Positions 37,085-44,775 are shown, counted from the first letter of the stretch. The stretch is DNA of 49,388 nucleotides from JBCCTX01 sp964468435 (GCA_964468435.1 CAYXVE010000039.1:1-49388), one strand, 5' to 3'. Notes: generated from the letters alone by a model not told the origin. Made by a program: numbers and translations.

Positions 37085-37252
37085 GCGAGGCACCAGAAAC
37101 CCGCCAGAGCGTATCGCAGCCCCAAGTTCTGTCGCCTCGCACAGGGTAGATCTATCGAGCGGTATCTTTTTTTAATTGAAAAAAAGCCTGTCCCGATTTA
37201 TCAGGGCAGTTAACTGAAAAGCCCTAACTTGAGGGAAGTAGGTTCTTTGAAA
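37085..37252 (+). repeat. GC-rich repeat element, 3' part only (copy 3)
   Basis: This carries only the terminal hairpin block (GCGAGGCACCAG to GCCTCGCA) and the following linker with a REP-like unit. It is nearly identical to 40815-40982, and the identity continues into the start of the Rhs tip with two or so mismatches over about 200 bp, so the duplication is recent. The 5' hairpins of copies 1 and 2 are absent. Confidence 0.8.
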
Positions 37253-37292
37253 TGCCCCTCTTACAGTCAGAGCAAATTATTACCCCTTTGGA

Positions 37293-38138
37293 ATGAGACT
37301 AGGGGGCCTCTCCTATCACTCCGGAACCGAAAATCGGTACCGCTATAATGGCAAAGAGTTGCATCAGGAGTTTAACCTGGGACTCTATGATTATGGGGCT
37401 CGAATGTATGATCCGGCTATTGGGCGGTTTGTAACCCAAGATGCTTTTAGTGAGAAATACTACGAATCTAATCCATATCACTATGTTTTAAATAACCCCA
37501 TTAATATTATAGATATCAATGGAGATTCCACGTATGTTATTGCCAATGAGAATGGAACCTACAGTGTAAGTGGGGGGGAGTTAGATAGTGGAGATAAAGG
37601 TATATATCTAAGAAATGAGGATGGAAGTGCGACAAGAATTGGAGAGTCAATTACTACTCATTCATTTTTTGGAGATGATGATAAACCCGTACTTGGTGCT
37701 GTAATAGATCTATCTTCAACAGAAGGACAAGATTATATTGATAATGAGATTATTGCTGCTGACTTAGGGCTTTTCGAATACATGCCAAATGCTACAGGAG
37801 GAGAAGTATTGGATTTTAAAAATCGAGGAATTGAGGATAAAGCTGACGATGTTTCAGTTCAGCAATTTAGATATCGTGGTAGTTTTACTAGTGATGGGAA
37901 TATTGGTTCAGCAAGAGACTTTGGAAATATAGGAGCAGGTATTGTAGCTGCAAGGAATGGCCTAAGATGGAAAGATGCGAGGTTTGGATTCGATGCTTTG
38001 GAATCAATACAAAAAGGGAAGTTTGCTACGGAAGGACAGCCTACGCAAAAATCTCAAAGAGTAGGATTCACAATAGGTAGAAAATTACGTCTACAGGATT
38101 TAAAACGTGAACTCAATAAGTTGATCCTCCCTCGATAG
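37293..38138 (+). CDS. Displaced Rhs tip 3
   Basis: The core segment starts at YYPFG about 20 bases before the ATG at 37293 and continues through NRYRYNGKELHQEF, ARMYDPAIGRF and NPYHYVLNNPINIIDINGD. The tip includes LDFKNRGI, FRYRGSFTSDGNIGSARDFG and NGLRWKDARFGFDALES, ending EGQPTQKSQRVGF. The ARDFGNIGAG block is comparable to ARSAGNYLAG of tip 2. The toxic activity is not recognised. No upstream rhs core exists, so it is probably a silent cassette with a lipoprotein immunity gene after it. Confidence 0.75.
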   Translation: MRLGGLSYHSGTENRYRYNGKELHQEFNLGLYDYGARMYDPAIGRFVTQDAFSEKYYESNPYHYVLNNPINIIDINGDSTYVIANENGTYSVSGGELDSGDKGIYLRNEDGSATRIGESITTHSFFGDDDKPVLGAVIDLSSTEGQDYIDNEIIAADLGLFEYMPNATGGEVLDFKNRGIEDKADDVSVQQFRYRGSFTSDGNIGSARDFGNIGAGIVAARNGLRWKDARFGFDALESIQKGKFATEGQPTQKSQRVGFTIGRKLRLQDLKRELNKLILPR

Positions 38139-38177
38139 TCCCAATATTTTAGTTTTAACATTTCAAATTTTGGCAGT

Positions 38178-38645
38178 ATGTTTTTGTTCTATAATTACTT
38201 AAGCAAGATATCTTTATTTCTATCATTAGTAACCATGATAGGATGTGGTAAATATCATTTAATATATTTTTATTCTCCGGATAAATCTCAGGTAATAACA
38301 GTTATCGATAAAAATGATATTAGATATATAATTCCTGGAAAGCATAATCGCCTTCCAGATTCAAACTATATAAAATTGGGAGTCGGACACATCGATCGTA
38401 CTGGCGATGGAATACACATCTGTTGGAGAAATAATCAATATGAATGGGATATTGTGGTTCATAAAGCCATAATAAAAGAATCCAAACTGGATGAAAGTAA
38501 GTACAAATTCAGCAACTTTTTGCCTTTAGATAGTCGGGGTCTGCCCACTGTTAAAAAATACAGTAAAGAATCATGTGGGGTATTTGATTACGAATTAATG
38601 AGACTAATTCCAGATAACAGAGAAACTATCGTGGAGATTCGATAA
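38178..38645 (+). CDS. Putative lipoprotein immunity protein for tip 3
   Basis: 155 residues with a hydrophobic N-terminus ending in a lipobox-like TMIGCG (Cys near residue 23). The rest is beta-rich and unrecognised (KSQVITVIDKNDIRYIIPG, GIHICWRNNQYEWDIVVHK). It lies 39 bp after tip 3. An imperfect hairpin with T-run at about 38703-38735 may end the transcript. Function inferred from position. Confidence 0.5.
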   Translation: MFLFYNYLSKISLFLSLVTMIGCGKYHLIYFYSPDKSQVITVIDKNDIRYIIPGKHNRLPDSNYIKLGVGHIDRTGDGIHICWRNNQYEWDIVVHKAIIKESKLDESKYKFSNFLPLDSRGLPTVKKYSKESCGVFDYELMRLIPDNRETIVEIR

Positions 38646-38968
38646 TAAATAAAAATTGATCAGAGCAAAAAGTAGTGTTTGGTAAAGTCTGTAAATTGCT
38701 ATATAAAACCAGCCTCACTGTGATGGGGCTTGTTTCATTTGGCAGCAGCGAGGTTAGTCTGTCTACTACATTTGAGTAAGAAGGCAACCTACATGGCAAA
38801 GACATGCTGCTATTGTTCAGGATTGTGTTGTTAGATATCCCGGATGGCTTATTGCGATGAAAGAAGTGTCTTGACTTTCTTCTATTCAATTGGGAAGAAA
38901 AGTAAACGAAATCATTCTGTAAATTGAAGAACAAGTCGTTCTTTGATACAACAACCTTCCAGTGGGAG

Positions 38969-39075
38969 TAAATTACTACCCTTTCGGCATGCATCTCGGC
39001 GGGCTCTCTTCCAACTCGGGAACCGAAAATCGGTATCGCTATAATGGCAAAGAGTTGCATCAGGAATTCAACAAT
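38969..39075 (+). pseudogene. Fragment of an Rhs pre-tip segment (tip 4)
   Basis: Reads NYYPFGMHLGGLS, then NRYRYNGKELHQEFN, and then leaves homology at the point where other tips read LGLYDYG. A perfect REP-like palindrome (39091-39110) follows at once and then a recombinase fragment. The toxin and immunity parts are lost. Confidence 0.75.
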
Positions 39076-39113
39076 CTTCTTTTTCAAATGCCTGTCCCGA
39101 TTTATCGGGAAAT

Positions 39114-39303
39114 ACCTAAGCTATACGGTTGAAGAAGCTGTCCCAACGCGCCGAACTGGATACCGAAGTGAGTCTCCATGGACTACGCCATGCCATTGCG
39201 ACCCATTTGCTGGAAGCAGGGATGGGCATTGCTTACATCAGTCGCTTTTTGGGGCATCGAAGCCTGGAGAGTACCCAACGCTATACTCATTTGCATCCAT
39301 GAA
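39114..39303 (+). pseudogene. C-terminal fragment of a second tyrosine recombinase 1
   Basis: Corresponds to the end of the recombinase at 29565 (LSQRAELDTEVSLHGLRHAI, then LGHRSLESTQRYTH) with about 95% identity by eye. The N-terminal two thirds are missing. It still overlaps recombinase 2' by the same ATGA. Confidence 0.85.
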
Positions 39304-39733
39304 CTTCGAGAAATACTTACAACATCGCTCCTTAAGTCCCAGTAGCAGGCATACCTACCTTCGACAGGTCCATCGCTACCTCAGCTGGTGGGAGCGGGAC
39401 CCCCAGGAAGCTGCCTATGGGGATCTGTTGGCTTACATCCAGCATTTACAGAACCTGGGACAGCATCCCGGCTATATCAATCAGCAGTTGGGAGCCATTG
39501 AAAAGTATTACAGCTACCTCAAAGAGGAAGGAAGCACCGCTAGCAACCCTGCTCAGGGGTTGCGGATCCAGGGCGTAGGAAGGACGTTGCCCCATGCGTT
39601 GTTAGATCCTAATCAGTTAGACCAACTCTATGCCTGCTACCCGATAAAAACCCTTCCTTAGCAACGCAACAAAGTCATGCTGGGGATCAAGGATCTGAAA
39701 CCAGAATTAGACAAATATCATCCCCTGGGATAA
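39300..39733 (+). pseudogene. Second copy of tyrosine recombinase 2 with nonsense mutation and internal deletion
   Basis: The start (MNFEKYLQHRSLSPSSRHTY) matches the gene at 30440. A CAG-to-TAG change at 39659-39661 stops it. About 410 bp are deleted between two ATGCTGGG motifs (30822 region and 31234 region of the intact copy), leaving MLG joined in frame to IKDLKPELDKYHPLG. The catalytic residues are lost. Confidence 0.88.
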
Positions 39734-39740
39734 TTATCTA

Positions 39741-39770
39741 TATATCTTTATTCCTCACAAATACGTAACT
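39741..39770 (+). promoter_or_regulatory. 30-bp upstream sequence of toxin-antitoxin pair 3
   Basis: Identical to 36478-36507 and located at the same position relative to an antitoxin gene. Probable promoter (TATCTTTA box) and cassette border. Confidence 0.55.
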
Positions 39771-39796
39771 TTATAAAAAATGTAAAAAGAGAGACC

Positions 39797-39994
39797 ATGG
39801 AAAAACTACCTGGAATTACCTATACGGTAGATGAGCAGAATGATCGGGCGGTATTAGTCCTCGATCTGAAACTCCATCGTGAGTTGTGGGAAGACCTCTT
39901 CGATGCAATTTTGGCAGAAATGAGTCGAAAAGATCCCGATTATATGCCTCTGGCTGAGTTCGAAAAGCAATTGAAGGAAGAAGGCAAACTCTGA
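39797..39994 (+). CDS. RelB-like antitoxin, pair 3
   Basis: 65 residues (MEKLPGITYTVDEQNDRAVL...) ending PLAEFEKQLKEEGKL, the same toxin-binding tail as pair 2 although the N-terminus is unrelated. Its TGA overlaps the toxin ATG by one base. It follows the damaged recombinase pair. Confidence 0.75.
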   Translation: MEKLPGITYTVDEQNDRAVLVLDLKLHRELWEDLFDAILAEMSRKDPDYMPLAEFEKQLKEEGKL

Positions 39995-40245
39995 TGTACG
40001 AGGTGTTTATCTCAAGAAAAGCCCGTAGAAGCATCAGAAAACTTGCTGCCAAGGAACGCCCCCGAATGTTTGAAGCTATCAAGTTGCTGGGCGAAAATCC
40101 CAGGCCCACAGGCTGTAAGAAAATACGAGGTGCAGAACGCACTTGGCGTATAAGAGTTGGGGACTATAGAATCCTCTATGACATAGAAGACCAAGTACGG
40201 GTAGTAACCATTGAACAAGTGGTTCATCGCAAAGATGCTTACTAA
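39994..40245 (+). CDS. RelE/ParE-type toxin, pair 3
   Basis: 83 residues with VFISRKARRSIRKLAAKERP, NPRPTGCKKIRGAERTWRIR, GDYRILYDIEDQVRVVTI and a VVHRKDAY tail, the RelE-type ribosome-dependent interferase pattern. Related to but distinct from the pair 2 toxin. The GC-rich element follows about 60 bp downstream. Confidence 0.9.
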   Translation: MYEVFISRKARRSIRKLAAKERPRMFEAIKLLGENPRPTGCKKIRGAERTWRIRVGDYRILYDIEDQVRVVTIEQVVHRKDAY

Positions 40246-40305
40246 GAAGTAGTTCCTCCTCGTGGCACTATGCGCCTCTTTTCAATGAAGCGCCCCTCGA
40301 GGTCG

Positions 40306-40877
40306 GTGAGGCCATTCAAAGGGCTTCGGCGCTTGCGACAGGCTGAGGCCTCACCCACAAAGCCAGACCCGCTCTTAGCTCTGCTCGCTTCTCAGGGGAG
40401 CCTGCTGGATCTGCCCCATTTGCAGGCCCTCCCGATATGTCTGTCATAGAGTTGGCATCGGGACAGGGGCGTCTCAGCTCCCCGGCTCCAGCTGTAGGCC
40501 GCCCCCTTCCCCGATCCCCGTGTGAGTGTAGAACTTTCAAAGGGCACGGGGAATGACGCCAGCCGCCCGAATCTACTGAAGTGGGCACGGAATCGGCAAG
40601 GGTAAAGCGAGCTAACGCCCTTGCCTGCATCCTTAGCCCCCTGCCCACCCTACTTTGGGCTACCTCCTGGCGCGGGGAAGGGGAAAAGCGGCAAATCTGC
40701 GGCAAAGTTCCCCCGATATCGAGGGAAAGAAAGGGACAACGAAGGATCTCTCGGAGTGGCTGCCGTTCTTAGTAATTCTGGGTTACAGCGTCTCTGTGCG
40801 GCAGCCAGCCCCCTGCGAGGCACCAGAAACCCGCCAGAGCGTATCGCAGCCCCAAGTTCTGTCGCCTCGCACAGGGT
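40306..40877 (+). repeat. GC-rich hairpin-rich repeat element, copy 2
   Basis: Same order of hairpins as 32023-32579: GTGAGGCC/GGCCTCAC (40306-40313 with 40347-40354), TCCCCGTG/CACGGGGA (40515-40522 with 40545-40552), TGGCTGCCG/CGGCAGCCA (40757-40765 with 40799-40807) with an inner GTAA/TTAC (40772-40775 with 40783-40786), and the closing TGCGAGGC/GCCTCGCA. The second stem differs from copy 1 at five of eight pairs, all compensated. An extra insertion with CCCCCGATATCGAGGG is present near 40710. Confidence 0.75.
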
Positions 40878-41022
40878 AGATCTATCGAGCGGTATCTTTT
40901 TTTAATTGAAAAAAAGCCTGTCCCGATTTATCAGGGCAGTTAACTGAAAAGCCCTAACTTGAGGGAAGTAGGTTCTTTGAAATGCCTCTCTTGCAGTCAG
41001 AGCAAATTATTACCCCTTTGGC

Positions 41023-41928
41023 TTGCGACTCGGTGGGCTCTCTTTCAACTCGGGAACCGAAAATCGATACCGCTATAATGGCAAAGAGTTCCATCAAGAG
41101 TTTAACCTGGGACTCTATGACTATGGCTTTAGGTGGTATGATCCGGCTACTGGTAGGCGGAATGGTGTGGATCCGTTGGCAGCGGATTTTCCATCATGGA
41201 GCAGCTATTCTTACACCTTTGATAATCCTATTCGATTTATCGACCCCGATGGCAGAATGGCGGTTGATGTGATACCACCGACCGACCTTTATAATACAAG
41301 TGGAAAAAAGATTGGAACTGATGGGGTTGACAATGGGGTAAAAATGGTTGTTACTGATAATAAGGAAGCAAGGCAAATATCAAAAACAAAAGGGAATGTT
41401 AATTTAAGTACTGTTCAGTCAGGAGTAACCTTATCAAGTGATGCCACTTTACAAGAAAGTGTAAATGTTTTAGATAGGACTGTTGCTAATGGTGGATTAA
41501 GAGAGGAATCTTTAATAGTTATGAATGACGGTACGGTTGTTCAGGGACAAACAGGCTCTTTGCCTACTATTGTTAATGGAGTTCAGACAGCTACTGCAAG
41601 TTTGCCAAACTTACCAGCAGGAACGACACCCGCAGACGCAGAAGCTACAATCCATTCCCACCCTACAACAGTACAGCAAGTAGGTAATATGATATATCCG
41701 CAATCGGCAAACACTCCTTCAGGAACAGATAGAGGAACTTTCAGCCAATATAATACAAACATTATAGTCGGACCTTTGGGAACAGTTAATCCGAATAATG
41801 TTACTACAAATCCTAATGGCACCTTAAACGTTCTAAACAGAACAAATGGAGCGATTATTTATGATAGGAATACGACACCCCGATTAGAGCTTACAAGAAA
41901 AGCAATTCAAAACATCATAAAAAATTAA
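41023..41928 (+). CDS. Displaced Rhs tip 5 with JAB/JAMM-type peptidase domain
   Basis: The core segment from YYPFG through NRYRYNGKEFHQEF and RWYDPATGRRNGVDPLA is present without a start codon; a TTG at 41023 is the first possible one. The unique tip carries a complete JAMM pattern: His211-Ser-His213-Pro (IHSHP) and, after about 20 residues, SGTD with Ser233 and Asp236 (HxH...SxxD). That makes it a JAB-like toxin, a zinc peptidase-like domain known from polymorphic toxins. It is probably a silent cassette. A secreted immunity candidate begins 5 bp after the stop. Confidence 0.8.
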   Translation: MRLGGLSFNSGTENRYRYNGKEFHQEFNLGLYDYGFRWYDPATGRRNGVDPLAADFPSWSSYSYTFDNPIRFIDPDGRMAVDVIPPTDLYNTSGKKIGTDGVDNGVKMVVTDNKEARQISKTKGNVNLSTVQSGVTLSSDATLQESVNVLDRTVANGGLREESLIVMNDGTVVQGQTGSLPTIVNGVQTATASLPNLPAGTTPADAEATIHSHPTTVQQVGNMIYPQSANTPSGTDRGTFSQYNTNIIVGPLGTVNPNNVTTNPNGTLNVLNRTNGAIIYDRNTTPRLELTRKAIQNIIKN

Positions 41929-41933
41929 ATGGT

Positions 41934-42416
41934 ATGAAAAAATGTGTGTTTTGGATTTTATGTCTATTTGCATATCAAATTTCTATGGCTCAAGAAAATA
42001 GAAAAAGTTTTGATTTTATAGTTTGTGTTGATGAAGAAATTGCAACCTCATTAACCAAACCTGTAATTATAGCTAAGCAAGGTACGAATGTTTTGAAAAG
42101 AATAGATATAAGTTACCACGCAGGTAATTTATCATGGAGTTCCGAAGATTATAATATGCTTTTTTCAGAGCAAGAAATTACCTTGTTTCTTCAATTTGAT
42201 TATTATCAATATTCATCTAAAGGGAAACAGGAAATTTATAATTATGAAATCGAAATAGGAAAAAATTGGTTTGAAATGACGTTTGCTATTCTTAAAATTT
42301 ACAATTTGGACAAAAAGAAGTATGAGAAAAGATTAGACCCTTTATCAAAAGACAAAAATTACACTTTTGATTTAGAAAATTCCGAAGGACAAATGATAAG
42401 AACTAGAAAAAGGTAA
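41934..42416 (+). CDS. Putative exported immunity protein for the JAB tip
   Basis: 160 residues with a signal peptide (MKKCVFWILCLFAYQ, cleavage after SMA). The mature protein is AT-rich in coding and unrecognised (KSFDFIVCVDEEIATSLTKP). It is 5 bp from the toxin stop and is followed by a strong terminator, so tip and immunity gene form a closed unit. Function inferred from position. Confidence 0.55.
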   Translation: MKKCVFWILCLFAYQISMAQENRKSFDFIVCVDEEIATSLTKPVIIAKQGTNVLKRIDISYHAGNLSWSSEDYNMLFSEQEITLFLQFDYYQYSSKGKQEIYNYEIEIGKNWFEMTFAILKIYNLDKKKYEKRLDPLSKDKNYTFDLENSEGQMIRTRKR

Positions 42417-42422
42417 TATCAA

Positions 42423-42450
42423 AGCTCTGCAAAATTGCAGGGCTTTTTTT
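42423..42450 (+). terminator. Rho-independent terminator after the last immunity gene
   Basis: AGCTCTGCA (42423-42431) pairs with TGCAGGGCT (42436-42444) with one mismatch, followed by seven T. It closes the Rhs island. Confidence 0.85.
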
Positions 42451-43027
42451 CTGTCCTGTTCTGCTCCGCAGAACCAAAAAAAGAGGGGCAAAAAATGGAG
42501 TGCTGAAAGCACGATAAAAATATAAATGCTTCGCAAAATTTGTCTTTATCCGTTCAAATCGTCCGTTATTAACCCTAAAAATCGGCTCAAGCAAAAAAGT
42601 TATCAACATTTACCCAAAATCGACTAAAACCCTTGCCCTGCTTGCCGTTCATCACTTTTCCCCCCTCTTTTTCCCTTACCCCAATCCGTGCCGTTTGTTT
42701 TCTGTTTTAAGGGAGTGAAAAAACGATAAAAAAGCCCTGGAAAAAGGAGTAAAAAAGAACCGAAAACAAACAAAAATGAAGCCCTAAAACCGAGTAAGAA
42801 AAGCCCAAAAACAAACTGAAAAAAGCATATAAAAGCCGAAAAAACAACGAAAAAAAACCGAGCCGACTGAGAAACGAAATTTAAAAGCCGAGAAAACCGA
42901 CTAAAAACAGAAAACAGCCCCCGAATTTGAGCGGAAAACAGAGCCCAAACAACACCTTTAAAAATTAGTGTTTAGCTTGCCGAAATGTCTAAATTGCGCT
43001 CAATTCAGACGTTTGGCAATGCCCATT
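42451..43027. other. Gene-free, A-rich low-complexity stretch beside the CRISPR array
   Basis: No gene is seen. From about 42700 to 42965 the + strand is more than half A, very poor in T, and made of reshuffled words such as AAAAGCCGAAAA, AAAACCGA and GAAAACAAAC. The first 200 bp are pyrimidine-richer. The composition change at 42451 marks the border of the Rhs island. The array's leader-distal end follows. Confidence 0.6.
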
Positions 43028-44632
43028 GTCTTAATCCTTGTTGTGATGGACTTGCCGCTCGGACGATTTATCAAAAAATTGTTAAACCTAGTAGAAATAG
43101 GTCTTAATCCTTGTTGTGATGGACTTACCGCTCGGACCGGGAGATGGAATTAGGGACTGCCTTTCATATGAGTATGTCTTAATCCTTGTTGTGATGGACT
43201 TACCGCTCGGACAAAGATTGTATGTTTCAAGGTAAAGGAAGATACAAAATTGTCTTAATCCTTGTTGTGATGGACTTACCGCTCGGACATATTCGACGGT
43301 GTAGATAACCCTTGGAACTATAACGGGGGTCTTAATCCTTGTTGTGATGGACTTACCGCTCGGACTTATTAGAAACAATTGCTTACGATGCAATAACGTA
43401 CGTCTTAATCCTTGTTGTGATGGACTTACCGCTCGGACGTTGAATCAAGTCAAGTATCAGCAATTGCCGGGGGCGGTCTTAATCCTTGTTGTGATGGACT
43501 TACCGCTCGGACCGCAAACACGCAAATAGGTACACACAAAAAAAGCAGGGTCTTAATCCTTGTTGTGATGGACTTACCGCTCGGACCCCCGGCGTGTTTC
43601 ACGCTGACGAAGTGTCAGCAGTGTCTTAATCCTTGTTGTGATGGACTTACCGCTCGGACCTCATTGATAATGTAAACAAAGTTGAGCGCCGCAGAGTCTT
43701 AATCCTTGTTGTGATGGACTTACCGCTCGGACTGTTACTTTGAGCGGAGTAACAGCGATGATGGGCGGAGTCTTAATCCTTGTTGTGATGGACTTACCGC
43801 TCGGACAAAATGGCTTGAATCGCATGGATTAGACCCATGGCAGGTCTTAATCCTTGTTGTGATGGACTTACCGCTCGGACATAAGTATAATCAAAAACAA
43901 TATAAAAATCAAAAAAAATGGTCTTAATCCTTGTTGTGATGGACTTACCGCTCGGACCTCTAAAATAATTGGCGTATACGATGAAGAAGGAAGGGGTCTT
44001 AATCCTTGTTGTGATGGACTTACCGCTCGGACCGGCGATGGATTTGTGGTCATAGTCAAATTGAAATGCGGGTCTTAATCCTTGTTGTGATGGACTTACC
44101 GCTCGGACTTAGGTACTGCCTTTCATATGAGTATTTTAGAGCGGTCTTAATCCTTGTTGTGATGGACTTACCGCTCGGACGTCGGATAGGGGCAGAGTAA
44201 AGAGTTTCCACAGGGATGTCTTAATCCTTGTTGTGATGGACTTACCGCTCGGACTCATACGTGATTCTAAACATAAACGAAGCGGTAAAATCAGTCTTAA
44301 TCCTTGTTGTGATGGACTTACCGCTCGGACAAAGAACAAAAAAGTAGAATTGTTTGACTTAAAAAAGACACAAGGTCTTAATCCTTGTTGTGATGGACTT
44401 ACCGCTCGGACCAGGTGTCTAGTTTTGGACGGGTAAAGTCGTTCAAGTCTTAATCCTTGTTGTGATGGACTTACCGCTCGGACACGCCAAAATCGTTGGC
44501 TTCTACGATGAAAAAGGAAGTCTTAATCCTTGTTGTGATGGACTTACCGCTCGGACGGATCATGATCCGGATTCCACGCATGAGGTTGTTGTTGTGTCTT
44601 AATCCTTGTTGTGATGGACTTACCGCTCGGAC
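43028..44632 (-). CRISPR. CRISPR array, 22 repeats of 37 bp and 21 spacers
   Basis: Repeats start at 43028, 43101, 43176, 43252, 43329, 43402, 43476, 43550, 43623, 43696, 43770, 43844, 43921, 43996, 44072, 44144, 44218, 44294, 44375, 44447, 44520 and 44596. On the + strand each begins GTCTTAATCC and ends CCGCTCGGAC; spacers are 35-44 bp. Only the leftmost repeat is altered (G for A in CTTGCCGC), which marks the leader-distal end. The leader is therefore on the right next to cas2, and transcription is leftward. In that direction the repeat ends GATTAAGAC, like the 5' handle of type III crRNAs. Three spacer pairs are similar at protein level. Confidence 0.98.
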
Positions 44633-44775
44633 AGCTAAATCTGTGTGAGATGTTGAAAGTCAGGGAGATATGACAAAAAATTCCCAAGAGATTTTGGCTG
44701 TTTTTGATCTTTTGTCCAGTATTTTGTACAGATAGTCATGTCAAAGATTCTTTCATCTAAATACATAATATTCTA
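44633..44775 (-). promoter_or_regulatory. CRISPR leader
   Basis: A 143-bp AT-rich, non-coding stretch between the last repeat and the cas2 stop. Read leftward it has TTGACA at 44744-44739, a possible -35-like element, but no clean downstream box. Its position beside the undegenerate repeats supports leader function. Confidence 0.65.

Noticed and set aside
38626..39087. 153-residue minus-strand frame
   Set aside because: It overlaps the tip 4 fragment antisense, has no recognisable family, and its N-terminal part is merely the reverse reading of the Rhs core segment.
42968..44436. Several 60-100 residue frames over the CRISPR array
   Set aside because: They consist of translated repeats (for example VRAVSPSQQGLR) and are artefacts of the array.
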